A stretch of DNA of 39,982 bases from Sediminibacterium sp. (GTDB lineage: Bacteria > Bacteroidota > Bacteroidia > Chitinophagales > Chitinophagaceae), in NCBI GenBank assembly GCA_027490265.1, contig JAIXYL010000052.1, positions 1-39,982 of the forward strand, written 5' to 3'. The position numbers and the translations under genes are program-made. Numbering within the stretch: position 1 is the stretch's first letter; every line of letters starts with the position of its first letter. Positions 1 through 7,253 of this stretch are shown here, piece after piece. The notes beneath the pieces were generated by a model. It was not told the DNA's origin. It was given only the letters and a program-made list of their open reading frames with translations, and searched no databases.

Positions 1-267
1 GCCAATATCTATCAAAAAACAGCAGTCTTTGCTGATCAACGAGATGTTTACTTAGTGAATGCGTCCATTAGAAAAGTCATTTCGAAAAACGATCAATGGG
101 AGTTGAAAGCTTCGGTCAACGATATTTTTAATCAAAACCTGGGCATCAATAGAAATGCCAGCAGCAATTTTATCACTGAAACCACTAACCAAACCATTCA
201 ACGCTATGCCTTATTTTCTTTAATCTGGAATTTTAGCAAAAATGGTAAACCCACTCAAGGATTTTAA
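1..267 (+). CDS. Outer-membrane beta-barrel protein, C-terminal end (5' truncated by window)
   Basis: The frame is open from base 1 to the TAA at 265-267, so only the last 88 codons are present. The peptide alternates polar and hydrophobic residues as in beta strands, contains SVNDIFNQNLG, and ends in a short strand (ALFSLIWNFSKNG). This resembles the last strands of the large TonB-receptor-like barrels of Bacteroidota (outer-membrane beta-barrel family, PF14905-like), where 'VNDIFN' and a closing 'L.Y.F.K.G' are common. It would sit in the outer membrane. A GLPGLI gene starts one base after the stop, a pairing often seen in this phylum. The N-terminal plug or carboxypeptidase-like domain, if any, is outside the window, so the substrate cannot be inferred. 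Confidence 0.75.
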   Translation, partial: ANIYQKTAVFADQRDVYLVNASIRKVISKNDQWELKASVNDIFNQNLGINRNASSNFITETTNQTIQRYALFSLIWNFSKNGKPTQGF

Positions 268-268
268 T

Positions 269-1012
269 ATGAAAAAAATAGTCGCCATAATCGCCACCGT
301 ATTGACTTCAATACAATTAGATGCACAAGTACAATTCATCAATTCAGGAAGAATTGAATTTGAAAAAAAGATCAACCAGCATGCTCCTATTCAAGATGAA
401 CCTGAGAATATTTGGACTGCCGAAATGTTGAAGCAGATGCCCAAGTTTGTTTCAGATGCTTATGAATTAAAGTTCACGAATACAAAGACCGTTTACAAAT
501 TAGCTAAAGAAAACCCTACCAATCGTTATATGATGTGGGGCGGTAAACCCAATGAAACCGATGCTGTTGTGCAAGACTTGCAAAATGCCGTGACCATTGC
601 GCAAAAAGAAATATTTGAAAACACCTATGTTATCAAAGACAGTATTAGACAATTAGAATGGAAGATTGCAGATGAAACCCGAGAAATTGCTGGATTCGAG
701 TGCAGAAAAGCCGTCACTAAAATCTGTGATTCTGTGTATGTAGTGGCATTCTATACCGATCAGATTCCTGTGAGTGCAGGACCTGAAAGTTTTGGAGGAT
801 TACCAGGCATGATCTTAGGAATGGCCATACCGCGTTTGTACACCACCTGGTTTGCCACTAAGGTTGAATTAACTGCACCTACACCTGTTGATTTAAATCC
901 AAAGCAAAAGGGCAAAGTGGTGAATAGAGCGCAGCTGTCTGCAGAACTTAGCAAAGGCTTAAAAGATTGGGGCAAGGAAGGCGCCAAACGAATGTGGATT
1001 GCGCAGTTGTAA
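269..1012 (+). CDS. GLPGLI family exported protein
   Basis: A 247-residue protein from the ATG at 269, one base after the preceding stop. An in-frame ATG at 242 lies inside the upstream gene and would spoil the signal peptide. The N-terminus (MKKIVAIIATVLTSIQLDAQ) is a Sec signal peptide with cleavage expected after the AQ. The family signature is seen as FGGLPGMILGM, preceded by a 'FYTDQIPVSAGP' stretch that matches the usual 'yt.eIPvs.GP..f.GLPGlIL' of this family (TIGR01200-like). The molecular function of the family is unknown. It commonly sits beside outer-membrane barrels, as here, which suggests a periplasmic or envelope role. It ends 3 bases before the convergent TauE/SafE-like gene. 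Confidence 0.88.
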   Translation: MKKIVAIIATVLTSIQLDAQVQFINSGRIEFEKKINQHAPIQDEPENIWTAEMLKQMPKFVSDAYELKFTNTKTVYKLAKENPTNRYMMWGGKPNETDAVVQDLQNAVTIAQKEIFENTYVIKDSIRQLEWKIADETREIAGFECRKAVTKICDSVYVVAFYTDQIPVSAGPESFGGLPGMILGMAIPRLYTTWFATKVELTAPTPVDLNPKQKGKVVNRAQLSAELSKGLKDWGKEGAKRMWIAQL

Positions 1013-1015
1013 ATA

Positions 1016-1726
1016 CTAATGGGTACAATGTACTGCATCGGTTCCTTGTATCGCCGCATTGATATAAGGGCTTACAAATGGTATATCCAAATTGAGGCCA
1101 CGCAGTATTAGTAAGCAGCCAATGATCAACGTAAAAACGGGCACCATTCGCCTGAATTGTTGACGAAAGCCGTTTGGCAAATATTGAGCCGCTGCTACCA
1201 ATAATACCATTGCTGGTATGGTGCCCAAACCAAAAAATGCCATAAACAACATAGACTCTTGCATATTATGTGCCACCAAAGAAGCAGCCACGGCGGTATA
1301 AACCAATCCGCAAGGCAACAAGCCGTTTAGCCAACCGAAAAAATACATCCAACCAGCAGACTGCTTTAACAACAAGCGTTGCATGGTTGCCATCTGCCAT
1401 TTCTTAAAGCCTGCTAATAATTGATTGTTGGTTTTAGGCATTACCTGTGGCAATAAAATTGATAGTACAATGGTTAATCCTAAGACGATGGATACGGTTT
1501 GAGTTAACCCAAACCAATTCACACCCCTACCCAATAAGCCAGCCATCCAGCCAATGCCAATATAGGCTGTTACTCTTCCAAAATTATACAATACGATAGC
1601 CAACCATTTGCTGATGCCTTTAAACCCTTGAAAAGGTAAGGACAGAGCCAAAGGACCGCACATACCAATACAATGCACACTGCCACCTAAGCCTAATAAA
1701 AATCCTGTAAATAGCAGCAGTTCCAT
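1016..1726 (-). CDS. TauE/SafE-like membrane protein of the cbb3 operon
   Basis: A 236-residue polytopic membrane protein, about six helices, starting with an ATG 2 bases after the fixH stop. The first helix carries GGSVHCIGMCGPLALSLPF. This HCxxMCGP motif is typical of the cbb3-linked sulfite-exporter-like (TauE/SafE, UreH/DsbD-type transmembrane) family and could bind copper through its Cys and Met residues. A second Cys-containing helix reads FFGWLNGLLPCGLVYTA. In many Bacteroidota this gene ends the cco operon, after ccoG and ccoH, so a role in copper handling or cytochrome assembly is inferred from context. It is probably not a true sulfite exporter. It is the last gene of the long minus-strand operon. 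No T-rich hairpin was seen downstream. Confidence 0.85.
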   Translation of the reverse strand: MELLLFTGFLLGLGGSVHCIGMCGPLALSLPFQGFKGISKWLAIVLYNFGRVTAYIGIGWMAGLLGRGVNWFGLTQTVSIVLGLTIVLSILLPQVMPKTNNQLLAGFKKWQMATMQRLLLKQSAGWMYFFGWLNGLLPCGLVYTAVAASLVAHNMQESMLFMAFFGLGTIPAMVLLVAAAQYLPNGFRQQFRRMVPVFTLIIGCLLILRGLNLDIPFVSPYINAAIQGTDAVHCTH

Positions 1727-1728
1727 AA

Positions 1729-2166
1729 TTAAGGAATAAAAATGGTTTCTTCAGTGTAATAGTTTTTACCGGCACTTGTAAAACTAATTTTAGCAATATA
1801 CTTGCCCTTGTCAAACATAGTTGTAGAAAAAAGATAGAGACCTGATGTAGACGCTGCAATACCCATTTTCTTATCTGATTTCTCAGAAGCTGGATTATAG
1901 AAATGTATTTCTGCATTGGTAATGGCTGCAGCAGTTGATGAATCAATCACTAGTTTAATTTGGCCATTATTTTTCTCTAGGGTTATAGGCTTTGTTAAGG
2001 CTTTGGCATTGGCCGTTGCTTGCAACCTGCCATTAAAGGCCATTTCCTTTTCGTAGTAGTTTGATTCAACCATTTCAATGTCTACTTGCATGGTTTTCCA
2101 AACCAAAAACAAAATAAACGCTACACCTGCTCCAAATGCTATAACTATTCTTACGCCCCAGTTCAT
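1729..2166 (-). CDS. ccoH: FixH/CcoH-like cbb3 oxidase assembly protein
   Basis: A 145-residue protein with one N-terminal membrane helix (about residues 6-24, VRIVIAFGAGVAFILFLVW). Next come the FixH-like ESNYYEKEMAFN segment and a periplasmic beta-rich domain. Size, topology and position directly after ccoG fit FixH/CcoH, which helps assemble and stabilise the cbb3 cytochrome oxidase. It starts with an ATG 9 bases after the ccoG stop and is followed 2 bases later by the TauE/SafE-like gene. FixH proteins are poorly conserved in sequence, so the call rests partly on gene order. Confidence 0.85.
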   Translation of the reverse strand: MNWGVRIVIAFGAGVAFILFLVWKTMQVDIEMVESNYYEKEMAFNGRLQATANAKALTKPITLEKNNGQIKLVIDSSTAAAITNAEIHFYNPASEKSDKKMGIAASTSGLYLFSTTMFDKGKYIAKISFTSAGKNYYTEETIFIP

Positions 2167-2175
2167 AATTTTAAT

Positions 2176-3561
2176 TTAAAGGTCACTGATAAATATCGCC
2201 TTTTTAGTAGTAATCACTTTATTACCACTTAATAACTGTATTTCATAGGTTTCTTTCCGATGCTTAATTTTATTACTGTCTACTTTGATAAAGAAGGTTT
2301 CTTCAGCTAATTGTCTGGCTCTTAAAGTATCCAAGGTTTGTCCAATTCGCTCAATTTTAACGTCTTTGTCTAAAGCAACTAAACGATATGGCAAATCCTT
2401 ATTGCTTTTATTGGTTACTTTAATTCTAAACAAATTACTAATGGTGCCATCTTGATTTTCTTGCATGCCCTGCCCTGGCACGCGCAAGATCGTGGCATCA
2501 AATGTTGTTCTGGTAACAATCAATACTCCCAATAAAACCATTAATACAACCAAGACACCAGAATAGGCTTTGATTCGATACGTGAATTCAAATTTTTTAC
2601 CAGAAGCAATTTGATTTTCTGACGCAAACTTGATCAAATTTTCAGGTCTGTTCACTTTTTTCATCATCATATTACAAGCATCAATACAAGCCGTACAGTT
2701 CACACATTCTAATTGTGTACCATTTCTAATGTCAATATTGGTAGGGCATACATTCACGCACATTCCACAATCAATACAGTCTCCAGCACCTTCTGCAGTT
2801 TTTTTCTTATTCCGAGGCTCACCTCTTAAATAATCATACGCAACAACAATTGAATTTTTATCAAGTAAAACGCCTTGCAAACGACCATAAGGACAAATCA
2901 CCGTACAAACGATTTCGCGTACAAAAGCATAGACCGTATAAAACACTAACGTAAAAAAGACGATGGCTATAAAACCGCCTAAATGATTTGATACCGGCTC
3001 TGTCATGATTTTAAACAACTGCTCGGTCCCGATGATATAAGACAGAAACGTATTTGAAATAGCAAAACTCAACAATAAAAAAACAATATGCTTAATGGTC
3101 TTTCTAATGTACAATTCAGTGGTCCATTTTTTTCCATTGTTAATTTTTTGCTTATTCCCATCCCCTTCAATCAAATATTCAATTTTCCGAAACAACATTT
3201 CCATGAAAATGGTTTGCGGGCAAACCCATCCACAAAAAAATCGACCATAAATCAAGGTAAAAATGACCACAAACAAAATAAAAATAATCATCCCCAAGCC
3301 AAACATGATAAAGTCTTGCGGGGTAAACAGTGAGCCGAAAAAAATGAATTCTCCTTGGGGAATATTGAATTGAAACAATGGATTACCATCCACCCGCATA
3401 AAGGGCATTGAGAAAAACAACAAGACATATACATAACTTAAATAAGTTCTGTATTGGTATAATTTGCCCTGTGGCTTTAATGCATAGATCCAATTTCTTT
3501 TCCCTTTGGCATTTACCGTACTATGTAAACTTCTAAAATCAGGCTTATTCGGCTCACTCAT
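2176..3561 (-). CDS. ccoG: Cytochrome c oxidase accessory protein CcoG (FixG/RdxA)
   Basis: A 461-residue membrane-bound ferredoxin-like protein. Five or so helices carry the characteristic GRFFCGWVCPQTIFMEM and REIVCTVICPYGRLQG motifs. Two 4Fe-4S cluster motifs follow (CIDCGMCVNVCPTN and CVNCTACIDACN). The C-terminal third, after one more helix, is the beta-sandwich domain usual for FixG. The family is a cupric reductase that supplies Cu(I) for the CuB centre of cbb3 oxidase. All expected Cys pairs are present, so it should be functional. It lies between ccoP (14 bases upstream) and ccoH in the cco operon. Confidence 0.96.
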   Translation of the reverse strand: MSEPNKPDFRSLHSTVNAKGKRNWIYALKPQGKLYQYRTYLSYVYVLLFFSMPFMRVDGNPLFQFNIPQGEFIFFGSLFTPQDFIMFGLGMIIFILFVVIFTLIYGRFFCGWVCPQTIFMEMLFRKIEYLIEGDGNKQKINNGKKWTTELYIRKTIKHIVFLLLSFAISNTFLSYIIGTEQLFKIMTEPVSNHLGGFIAIVFFTLVFYTVYAFVREIVCTVICPYGRLQGVLLDKNSIVVAYDYLRGEPRNKKKTAEGAGDCIDCGMCVNVCPTNIDIRNGTQLECVNCTACIDACNMMMKKVNRPENLIKFASENQIASGKKFEFTYRIKAYSGVLVVLMVLLGVLIVTRTTFDATILRVPGQGMQENQDGTISNLFRIKVTNKSNKDLPYRLVALDKDVKIERIGQTLDTLRARQLAEETFFIKVDSNKIKHRKETYEIQLLSGNKVITTKKAIFISDL

Positions 3562-3575
3562 AACATACTATTAGT

Positions 3576-4784
3576 TTACTTCATTGCAGGCCCTGCTGTT
3601 GTATCAACAACGGGTGCAGTACCAGCTTCTACAAACAACTCCCCTTGCTTTTCCTTAGCTGGTTGTGGATTAGTTCCTTGTAAAGATTTCACATAGCTGG
3701 CAATTTGCGCAATTTGAATCGGCGAATAATCATCTTTCCAACTCTTCATGCCTTTTTCAGGCCATCCATATTTTATGGAATAAAAGATGGATTTGATATC
3801 GCCTTTATGTAACCAATAATCATCGGTTAAATTCGGGCCAATACCAGGTGCACCATTTACAATTGCACTACCGTTCTCTGCATGACAAGTTGCACAAGCG
3901 CCAGGCTTGATATACAATTCTTTCCCTTTGGCTATGTCTTCGGCACTCATCATTTTCACAGTATTTTCATCTACATTATTGGCTGATTTTTCTAGATAAG
4001 CCGCTTGTTGAATGGCAGCTTGTTCCATATCCATCGCTAATTCTGCTTGTTGCAAGGGTTTTGTTTCAGCTATATGGTAACTATACATATAAACAATTCC
4101 AAAAATTAGACTTATAGCAAAACCCCATCTCCACCAAACGGGTACTTCATTGTCTAATTCTTTAATACCATCATAATCATGCCCTAAATCTAAACGCGCA
4201 ATATCTTCTTGTGTGTTGCGATTATACAACCGATCAAACCAAGAAACTTTTTCTTTTTCAACTACTGGTACTCCAGCAGTTGCAGCAGTTTGAGCTGCTT
4301 CTTTTTTCAAGAAACTTCTGATGCCATTGGCAAAATAGACAATGATGATCATTTCTAAAACCACAATAAATGCAAGCATATAAATGATGGTATCAGATAC
4401 GACTGTTTTTGTGCCTGCTGGAACCGACTGCGCCCACAAGGAGCTTGTTGAAAACAACAGCATCAAACCGGTGAGTATGGCTGCCTTAGGTGCTGAATTG
4501 GATTTCTCGTAATCCATTTTATTTTTTATCGCCAGGATAAACACATTGCCTAGCATAAAAATAACAACGGCTAATAAGCCAATTACCGTTACTAATACAT
4601 AAGCTACCGTAGAATCGTAAAATACTTCTTTTGCAACCGGTGCTGTGTCTTTGGCTGCATCCTGTGCTTGAAGCATGTTCACAAAAAAGCTGGCTACAAA
4701 TAACATGAGCATTTTAGGCATCATGGTATTGATTTTTTTTAAAATAGAAAGTTTGGTTAACATATCATTTTGTTTATCAGTCAT
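3576..4784 (-). CDS. ccoP: cbb3-type cytochrome c oxidase subunit CcoP, single-haem form
   Basis: About 402 residues using the ATG at 4784, which overlaps the ccoQ stop by 8 bases. A start at 4763 is also possible, and longer starts would run into ccoQ. There is one haem c motif, CATCH (C297, C300, H301), with a likely axial Met346 in EKGMKSW. Proteobacterial CcoP normally has two such domains. Membrane segments lie at about 24-40, 62-86, 102-120, 133-152 and 215-236. The first two pairs look like repeats of one module: a signal-like helix ending in AQ, a short polar stretch, then another helix. A WWRWGF helix precedes the cytochrome domain, as in the CcoP N-terminal domain. CcoP passes electrons to the CcoO haem. 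It sits between ccoQ and ccoG. Confidence 0.93.
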   Translation of the reverse strand: MTDKQNDMLTKLSILKKINTMMPKMLMLFVASFFVNMLQAQDAAKDTAPVAKEVFYDSTVAYVLVTVIGLLAVVIFMLGNVFILAIKNKMDYEKSNSAPKAAILTGLMLLFSTSSLWAQSVPAGTKTVVSDTIIYMLAFIVVLEMIIIVYFANGIRSFLKKEAAQTAATAGVPVVEKEKVSWFDRLYNRNTQEDIARLDLGHDYDGIKELDNEVPVWWRWGFAISLIFGIVYMYSYHIAETKPLQQAELAMDMEQAAIQQAAYLEKSANNVDENTVKMMSAEDIAKGKELYIKPGACATCHAENGSAIVNGAPGIGPNLTDDYWLHKGDIKSIFYSIKYGWPEKGMKSWKDDYSPIQIAQIASYVKSLQGTNPQPAKEKQGELFVEAGTAPVVDTTAGPAMK

Positions 4785-4938
4785 TAATGGGAATTTGGCT
4801 GTTTTTTTCCATCTTGTCTTTATTGGCAGAGAACACATACCAAGTAACTACTGCAAAGAACACCGTGAATATGACCAATGAAATCATTGGATAGATATTG
4901 ACGTTATCGATAGTGGTAACATAGTTTTTAAATTTCAT
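4777..4938 (-). CDS. ccoQ: Small cbb3 oxidase subunit CcoQ-like
   Basis: A 53-residue open frame from the ATG at 4938 to the TGA at 4777-4779. It begins MKFKNYVTTIDNVNIYPMIS and has one membrane helix (about residues 17-37, ISLVIFTVFFAVVTWYVFSA) followed by a charged tail. Its position directly between the fused ccoNO and ccoP, its size and the single helix match CcoQ/FixQ, a small subunit that stabilises the cbb3 complex. The stop overlaps the ccoP start (ATGACTGA), suggesting translational coupling. CcoQ proteins have little sequence conservation, so the name rests mainly on position and topology. Confidence 0.85.
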   Translation of the reverse strand: MKFKNYVTTIDNVNIYPMISLVIFTVFFAVVTWYVFSANKDKMEKNSQIPIND

Positions 4939-4949
4939 GGCTAGCTGTT

Positions 4950-7085
4950 TTAATGCAGTGTTTTAATTTCTACTTCAGGTGCTTTTTTAAGATCGGCGCC
5001 CAATCTTTGCATATAGGCAATCAATGCAATGATTTCCTTTCCACTATTGGCTTTAATGCGATTGGCATTTAAATCAGCTGCAATTTCATCTGCCTGAATT
5101 TTCAAATCGTTGTTGGCTTTTTGATCATAGCCTTCTGGATAAGGCACACCTAAAGTTTGCATGGCTCTGATTTTGCCTGGCGTAGTACTGATGTCTAAAT
5201 CGTTGTCTAATAACCAAGGATAAGGCGGCATGATTGAACCTTGAGAAATTTCTTCAGGATCATTCATATGTCTGTAATGCCAACTATTCGGATACTTATT
5301 AGACAAGCGCGCCAAATCCGGACCAGTACGCTTACTTCCCCACTGGAATGGATGGTCGTAAACAGACTCTCCTGCTTTAGAGTAATCGCCATAACGCGCC
5401 ACTTCATCTCTAAATGGTCGAACCATTTGTGAGTGACAAGTGTAACAACCTTCTCGAATATAGATATCTCTTCCTTGTAATTCTAAAGGTGTATAAGGTT
5501 TTACTGTACTGATGGTTGGTACATTTTCTTTTACAATAAATGTGGGTATGATTTCAATGGCTCCACCTATTGACACTACAATTAAACTCATTACCAACAT
5601 CTGTACAGGTCTTCTTTCAATTAAAGAATGCCAATAAGCTTTTCCTGCAGGTAATGGTTGAGCTGACAAAGCAGGTGCTTCATTGGTTTCTTCAGGTACA
5701 AATGATCCAGCTTTAGCAGTTTTGATTAAATTGATGACCAATAAAAACACACCACCCAAATAGATTGTACCTCCTATGCCTCTAATAATATACATAGGAA
5801 TGATGCGCGTAACGGTTTCTAAAAACTGAAACTTCAACTGACCTTCTGGTGTAAATTGTTTCCACATTAATGCTTGAGAAATTGCAGCCCAATACATGGG
5901 GATTGCGTACAATAAAATACCTACTGTTCCAATCAAAAAATGGGTATTGGCCATTTTTACTGAATGCAATTTGGTATTATAAATTCTTGGAACTAACCAA
6001 TACAGCATACCAAAAATCAAGAAACCATTCCATCCCAATGCACCTACGTGTACGTGTGCAACAATCCAATCAGTATAGTGCGCAAAGCCGTTTACATTCT
6101 TTAAAGACAACATTGGGCCTTCAAACGTACTCATCCCGTAACAGGTTAATGCTACTACAAACATTTTTAAAATGGGATCTTCTTTCACTTTATCCCATGC
6201 ACCACGCAAGGTAAAAATACCATTGAGCATACCACCCCAGCTTGGTAAAATCAGCATAATACTGAATACAACGCCTAATGATTGCGCCCAATCAGGTAAT
6301 GCAGTATACAATAAGTGGTGAGGCCCTGCCCAGATATAAATAAAGATTAAAGCCCAGAAGTGAATGATGCTCCATTTGTATGAGTACACTGGTCTTCCGG
6401 CTGCTTTAGGAACGAAATAATACATGATACCCAACATAGGGGTAGTCAGAAAGAATGCAACAGCATTGTGACCATACCACCATTGTACTAATGCATCTTG
6501 TACTCCAGCATACCAACTATAACTATGTGTCAAAGAGGTAGGCAATGAAAAAGAGTTGACAATATGCAATAAAGCTACAGTCACCCAAGTGCCAATAATA
6601 AACCAGATGGCCACATACAAATGTCTTTCTCTTCTGGTTAAAATGGTGGCGAACATATTGATACCAAACACTACCCAAATAAGGGTAATGGCAATATCAA
6701 TTGGCCAAATTAATTCTGCATATTCCTTTCCTTGTGTCAGACCTAATGGAAGTGTCACTGCAGCAGCAACAATGATTAACTGCCAACCCCAGAAATGGAT
6801 ATTGCCCAAGGCCTTGCTCCACATACTGGTTTTTAGCAATCTTGGCATCATATAGTAAACACCGGCATAAATACCATTGCCTACAAATGCAAAAATGACT
6901 GCATTGGTATGCAGCGGTCTTAATCTACCAAAACTGGTTAATGAAATACCTAGGTTAAGTGCTGGGTAAGCAAGTTGAAATGCAATGATTACCCCAACCA
7001 GCATCCCTACTATTGCCCACATAACAGTGACAAAAGCAAATTTTCGGACGATGGCGTTGTCGTAAGTGAATTTTTCTAATTGCAT
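4950..7085 (-). CDS. ccoNO: cbb3-type cytochrome c oxidase, fused subunits CcoN and CcoO
   Basis: A 711-residue fusion of the catalytic subunit and the monohaem cytochrome c subunit. The N part has about 12 helices. Its metal ligands are visible: His59 (RPLHTNA) and His346 for the low-spin haem, His344 for the active-site haem, and His206 with His256/His257 (WAGPHH) for CuB. Tyr250, in the FIYIWAGPHH helix, matches the cbb3 position of the His-Tyr crosslink. The CcoO part begins with a helix near 495-515 and carries EGCYTCHSQMVRPF (C547, C550, H551), with probable axial Met619 in GSIMPPYPWL. The enzyme reduces oxygen to water at high affinity in the cytoplasmic membrane and conserves energy as a proton gradient. 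The fusion is usual in Bacteroidota. It starts 6 bases after ccoS. Confidence 0.97.
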   Translation of the reverse strand: MQLEKFTYDNAIVRKFAFVTVMWAIVGMLVGVIIAFQLAYPALNLGISLTSFGRLRPLHTNAVIFAFVGNGIYAGVYYMMPRLLKTSMWSKALGNIHFWGWQLIIVAAAVTLPLGLTQGKEYAELIWPIDIAITLIWVVFGINMFATILTRRERHLYVAIWFIIGTWVTVALLHIVNSFSLPTSLTHSYSWYAGVQDALVQWWYGHNAVAFFLTTPMLGIMYYFVPKAAGRPVYSYKWSIIHFWALIFIYIWAGPHHLLYTALPDWAQSLGVVFSIMLILPSWGGMLNGIFTLRGAWDKVKEDPILKMFVVALTCYGMSTFEGPMLSLKNVNGFAHYTDWIVAHVHVGALGWNGFLIFGMLYWLVPRIYNTKLHSVKMANTHFLIGTVGILLYAIPMYWAAISQALMWKQFTPEGQLKFQFLETVTRIIPMYIIRGIGGTIYLGGVFLLVINLIKTAKAGSFVPEETNEAPALSAQPLPAGKAYWHSLIERRPVQMLVMSLIVVSIGGAIEIIPTFIVKENVPTISTVKPYTPLELQGRDIYIREGCYTCHSQMVRPFRDEVARYGDYSKAGESVYDHPFQWGSKRTGPDLARLSNKYPNSWHYRHMNDPEEISQGSIMPPYPWLLDNDLDISTTPGKIRAMQTLGVPYPEGYDQKANNDLKIQADEIAADLNANRIKANSGKEIIALIAYMQRLGADLKKAPEVEIKTLH

Positions 7086-7091
7086 AGTGTG

Positions 7092-7253
7092 TTATTTATT
7101 CTCTGTTGGTTGATTGGTTTGATCAAATAAAACTTTATGTGCTGGTGTAAAATTGTCGTCGAACTGACCTGTTTTAGAGCCCCAGATAAATGCAATCAAA
7201 AATCCTGTGGCTACTAGTAAACTAATAATGAGTAAAAAAACAATGACAATCAT
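7092..7253 (-). CDS. ccoS: cbb3 oxidase maturation protein CcoS
   Basis: A 53-residue protein beginning MIVIVFLLIISLLVATGFLI, a single N-terminal helix. The conserved CcoS segment AFIWGSKTGQFDD follows, then a short polar tail. The start codon overlaps the ccoI stop (ATGA at 7250-7253), so the two are translationally coupled. CcoS is needed to insert the haem b and copper cofactors into CcoN. Family length (about 50-60 residues) and placement between ccoI and ccoN both fit. Confidence 0.93.
   Translation of the reverse strand: MIVIVFLLIISLLVATGFLIAFIWGSKTGQFDDNFTPAHKVLFDQTNQPTENK

Noticed and set aside
760..1059. 99-codon minus-strand frame across the GLPGLI gene end
   Set aside because: It is antisense to the GLPGLI gene and overlaps the TauE/SafE-like gene end. 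No recognisable domain.
4785..4838. Longer N-terminus for CcoP
   Set aside because: It would overlap the ccoQ gene for 18 more codons and has no signal peptide-like start. The ATG at 4784 fits the short overlap expected in an operon.
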